Assembly: GCF_003013815.1 (NCBI RefSeq)
Contig: NZ_PRLH01000193.1
Span: 1-33,811, forward strand
Direction: 5' to 3'
Source: Cyanothece sp. BG0011
Lineage (GTDB): Bacteria > Cyanobacteriota > Cyanobacteriia > Cyanobacteriales > Microcystaceae
DNA length: 33,811 bases
In this document: positions 31,825 to 33,811 of the stretch, in pieces
Layout of the letters: every line of letters starts with the position of its first letter
How positions within the stretch are numbered: position 1 is the first letter of the stretch
Program-made: the position numbers and the translations under genes
Notes under the pieces: model-generated
Database searches by the model: none
Told to the model about the DNA's origin: nothing
Seen by the model: the letters and a program-made list of their open reading frames with translations, nothing else

Positions 31825-31850
31825 GTAGGGCGATGCACTCCCCACCTTAC
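31825..31850 (+). repeat. Dispersed repeat abutting the degenerate CRISPR repeat
   Basis: GGCGATGCACTCCCCACC (31829-31846) occurs again exactly at 33446-33463. GTAGGG and CTTAC at its ends give a partly palindromic form. It replaces the 5' part of the outermost CRISPR repeat. Confidence 0.65.
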
Positions 31851-32343
31851 TAATGTCTCTTATAAAAAGAGAGTTACTCTGTACCTTTCAAACTTCAAAC
31901 CGACAAATACGAAAAAGACGAGTTTCCATTCAACTAAGTTCTCTTATAAAAAGAGAGTTGAATTCCTTTTTTAACTTTCATGTATTGTTTACCAGGTTTC
32001 CATTCAACTAAGTTCTCTTATAAAAAGAGAGTTGTCTTGTCTTCTAATAGCTTTTTTTCTTGTGAAGCATAGTTTCCATTCAACTAAGTTCTCTTATGAA
32101 AAGAGAGTTTTGAAGCCAATAAGCAACACCCTGATTGGAAGGGTAAAAAAGTTTCCATTCAACTAAGTTCTCTTATAAAAAGAGAGTAGAAAATAATAAT
32201 GACTTTCAAAACCTTAAAACTTTAGGTTTCCATTCAACTAAGTTCTCTTATAAAAAGAGAGAACTTAGCTCCTGAATTAGCTGCTAATGTTATTGAAGAT
32301 TTAATAAGTTTCCATTCAACTAAGTTCTCTTATAAAAAGAGAG
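31849..32343 (-). CRISPR. CRISPR array: six full 36-bp repeats plus one degenerate repeat
   Basis: Full repeats start at 31922, 31996, 32072, 32151, 32226 and 32308; each begins GTTTCCATTCAAC and ends TATAAAAAGAGAG, with one substitution in the third (ATG for ATA near 32098). A partial, altered repeat ends at 31873. Spacers are 48, 38, 40, 43, 39 and 46 bases and differ from each other. The arms TTCTCTT and AAGAGAG form a hairpin. Read on the minus strand the repeat ends in GAATGGAAAC, the usual 3' handle, and the degenerate copy lies at the left, so the leader is most likely on the right. No cas gene is present in the window; the subtype cannot be assigned. Confidence 0.95.
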
Positions 32344-32560
32344 GGTACTCGCTACAACCCCTATCCTGACTAGAGTCTAGAAGCGGTTTGCGAGGGATAG
32401 CTTTATTGTAACCCAAAGCCCTAAAAAATCTCTCCGTAAAATCGCTGAAATCCGCATCTAGTAAGGGTGCGAGGGTTAGAACGAGATCATCAGGGTTTCA
32501 GACATTTTCCTTATCCCTCGCAAGATGATGATACAAAATTCTTGAACACAAAAAATTTAA
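32344..32560 (-). promoter_or_regulatory. Probable CRISPR leader region
   Basis: Gene-free sequence beside the most conserved repeat end. TTGCGAGGGATA (32388-32399) has a perfect inverted copy TATCCCTCGCAA (32512-32523) and a direct variant TGCGAGGGTTA (32468-32478). These may be binding or structural elements of the leader. The short rightward frame here is not a convincing gene. Confidence 0.45.
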
Positions 32561-32611
32561 TAGGGTGTAGGGGCATAATATATTATGCCCCTACCCATTT
32601 TTGTATTTCAC
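32561..32611 (+). repeat. Palindromic dispersed element, right copy
   Basis: Direct copy of 31691-31741, with the 28-bp palindrome at 32567-32594. The distance between copies is 870 bases and the CRISPR array lies wholly between them. Confidence 0.85.
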
Positions 32612-32701
32612 TAAATTGCAATGTATGGTCACAAATTTTATCGAAGGTACAGGATCTAAGTATAAAATAGAGAAATGACGTAATAAGACTAGGGTAAAAA
32701 T

Positions 32702-33385
32702 TTGGACAGTAGAACGGAACTAAAACAAGAATTATTAACTAAAATTGAACAACTGAAAACCCCCACAGACATTAAACTGGGTTCTCCTATTACGGATGTT
32801 CAACTGAAAGATACCATTAGTCAAGAAATTGAGCAATTAACGCAAAAAGTAGAAGCCCAAAACCCTAATTTATACCCTTTATGTTATGCGGTTAATCTTT
32901 TAGATGGGGTTTGGCATTTGCAATATTCAACCTCTAGGGAAATTCGGTCGTTAAGTAAGTTAAAATATGGGTTAAAAGTTGGCTCAGTTTATCAAGTCAT
33001 TGATCTTGAAACAAAATCTTTTTTTAATCAAGCTTTTGTGAAACATCGGTTAGGATTAATTTCAGGCTATGTTTTAGTAACGGCTACCTTTGAACCTGCA
33101 AAAGATAATGGTTCCCCCTTACCTGATAAACGGCTAAATATTGACTTTAAAAAACGCTATTTAGCCATCGAAACTATTGGGGGAGTTACCACACCTCAAT
33201 TAAATCCTTTTAAAATTGTACCGGCACGTAATCCTAGGGGAAGAGTTCCCGTTTTTGATATTACTTATTTAGATGAAACCTTACGCATTGGTAGAGGAGG
33301 AGATGGGGGACTTTATATTTTAACTAAATCAAATTCTGTTGCCATGAAAGAATTTATGATGGCTGAAGGGTTGGGAAAAAATTAA
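32702..33385 (+). CDS. Fibrillin / plastid-lipid-associated (PAP) family protein
   Basis: A 227-residue protein with the lipocalin-like PAP core: NLLDGVWHLQYSTSREIRSL, YQVIDLETKSFFNQAFV, and the end VFDITYLDETLRIGRGGDGG then LYILTKS. Fibrillins bind lipids and prenylquinones at thylakoids and plastoglobule-like bodies; cyanobacterial members affect photosystem protection. The start is TTG 32702 with AGGG about ten bases upstream; no in-frame ATG exists before the conserved part. It stands alone. Confidence 0.85.
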   Translation: MDSRTELKQELLTKIEQLKTPTDIKLGSPITDVQLKDTISQEIEQLTQKVEAQNPNLYPLCYAVNLLDGVWHLQYSTSREIRSLSKLKYGLKVGSVYQVIDLETKSFFNQAFVKHRLGLISGYVLVTATFEPAKDNGSPLPDKRLNIDFKKRYLAIETIGGVTTPQLNPFKIVPARNPRGRVPVFDITYLDETLRIGRGGDGGLYILTKSNSVAMKEFMMAEGLGKN

Positions 33386-33445
33386 TAAGATGATAAACTA
33401 AAAATATAACTCTATTTTATTTTTTAGTTTAAAAAAGTAGAGTAA

Positions 33446-33516
33446 GGCGATGCACTCCCCACCCTACAAAGTCTTTCTAAATCAAATTAATCCTTTTGCC
33501 TTTTGCCTCTTGCCTT
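33446..33516 (+). repeat. Dispersed repeat copy and heptamer tandem repeat
   Basis: 33446-33463 repeats the 18 bases at 31829-31846. At 33492-33516 the TTTTGCC/TCTTGCC heptamer family appears again, as at 28691-28723. Both lie in the gap between convergent genes. Confidence 0.65.
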
Positions 33517-33518
33517 TT

Positions 33519-33811
33519 TTAAGCATCAATAATAACTTTCCCTTGAGGATAGGCAATACAAGCTAAAATATAGCCGTCTTCTTCATCATTAGATTCTAAC
33601 CCATCGGGTTCACCTTCATAACGAATATTGCCCTCTAGTTTCTTCACTTTACAACTACCACATCCTCCACTACGACAACTACAGTCAATCTCGATCATTT
33701 CTTCTTCAGCTAACTCTAATAATGACATTTGTTCGTCACATAAAACCTCTTTTCCTGACTTGGCAAATACCACAGGATAAGACTTATTATTGCTAGAAAC
33801 AGCCACAGGTT
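33519..33811 (-). CDS. [2Fe-2S] ferredoxin domain, probably the C-terminus of a larger reductase
   Basis: Plant-type ferredoxin domain of ~95 residues. The motif CSCRSGGCGSC provides C-x4-C-x2-C, and the fourth cysteine is in YILACIAYPQGKV. The closing PQGKVIIDA and the opening YPVVFAKSGKEVLCDE match ferredoxin domains fused to the C-terminus of FAD/NAD(P)H reductases of the hybrid-cluster-protein reductase type. The frame is open to the right edge; the GTG at 33806 could be a start but lacks a visible ribosome site inside the window, so this entry is given as partial at its 5' end. A free-standing ferredoxin is the alternative. Confidence 0.75.
   Translation of the reverse strand, partial: PVAVSSNNKSYPVVFAKSGKEVLCDEQMSLLELAEEEMIEIDCSCRSGGCGSCKVKKLEGNIRYEGEPDGLESNDEEDGYILACIAYPQGKVIIDA

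Noticed and set aside
32467-32670. 67-codon frame in the CRISPR leader
   Set aside because: It runs through the palindromic repeat and leader elements, has no ribosome site and no sensible protein features.
1-33811. tRNA or rRNA genes
   Set aside because: No cloverleaf with a T-loop motif or rRNA-like sequence was recognised by eye; a dedicated tRNA/rRNA scan could still find one.

Overview
The window is chromosomal DNA from an AT-rich cyanobacterium. The evidence is psbA, petC, ntcA, a DUF3084 gene next to ntcA, a fibrillin-type gene, an HpsJ-family gene and about twenty copies of the HIP1 octamer GCGATCGC. Gene content and base composition resemble unicellular Crocosphaera/Cyanothece-type genomes; that placement is inference, not a search result.

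Layout. 1-7 kb: a partial dps gene, small cyanobacterial genes, ispF, a GST, an LRR gene set between inverted copies of a dispersed repeat, a decayed xisH with xisI, a B12-binding radical SAM gene whose C-terminal domain is broken by two homopolymer frameshifts, and a STAS-domain protein. 7-15.4 kb: an MFS exporter, a degenerate GTPase-like DUF697 membrane protein, a 2TM protein, a patch of gene relics, then the leftward cluster ntcA, DUF3084, YqgF-like nuclease, sulfotransferase. 15.6-17.2 kb: fabI, then a leftward ferritin-like gene and a small gene.

17.3-26.6 kb is the most interesting part. A psbA gene encodes the D1' form (G80A, C144P, F158L, P173M, T286A, all Mn ligands kept), the type linked to microaerobic growth. 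Its promoter carries a perfect 20-bp palindrome over the -10 region. It is followed in the same direction by petC, a rhodanese, a Tll0287-like c-type haem protein and a DUF5132 protein. An intact IscB RNA-guided nuclease gene with a structured upstream region (probable omegaRNA) and matching terminal hairpins lies between the DUF5132 gene and a P-type ATPase. The ATPase overlaps convergently with a sulfide:quinone oxidoreductase that keeps all three redox cysteines. Together these look like a low-oxygen, possibly sulfide-related, photosynthesis locus interrupted by an IscB element (inference).

26.8-33.8 kb: HpsJ, 6-phosphogluconolactonase, a zinc-ribbon/FHA protein with a 45-bp coding repeat, a TldD-type protease, a small membrane-anchored protein, a cas-less CRISPR array of six full repeats plus one degenerate repeat bracketed by direct copies of a 28-bp palindromic element, a fibrillin/PAP protein and a [2Fe-2S] ferredoxin domain running to the right edge. 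No rRNA or tRNA gene was recognised.
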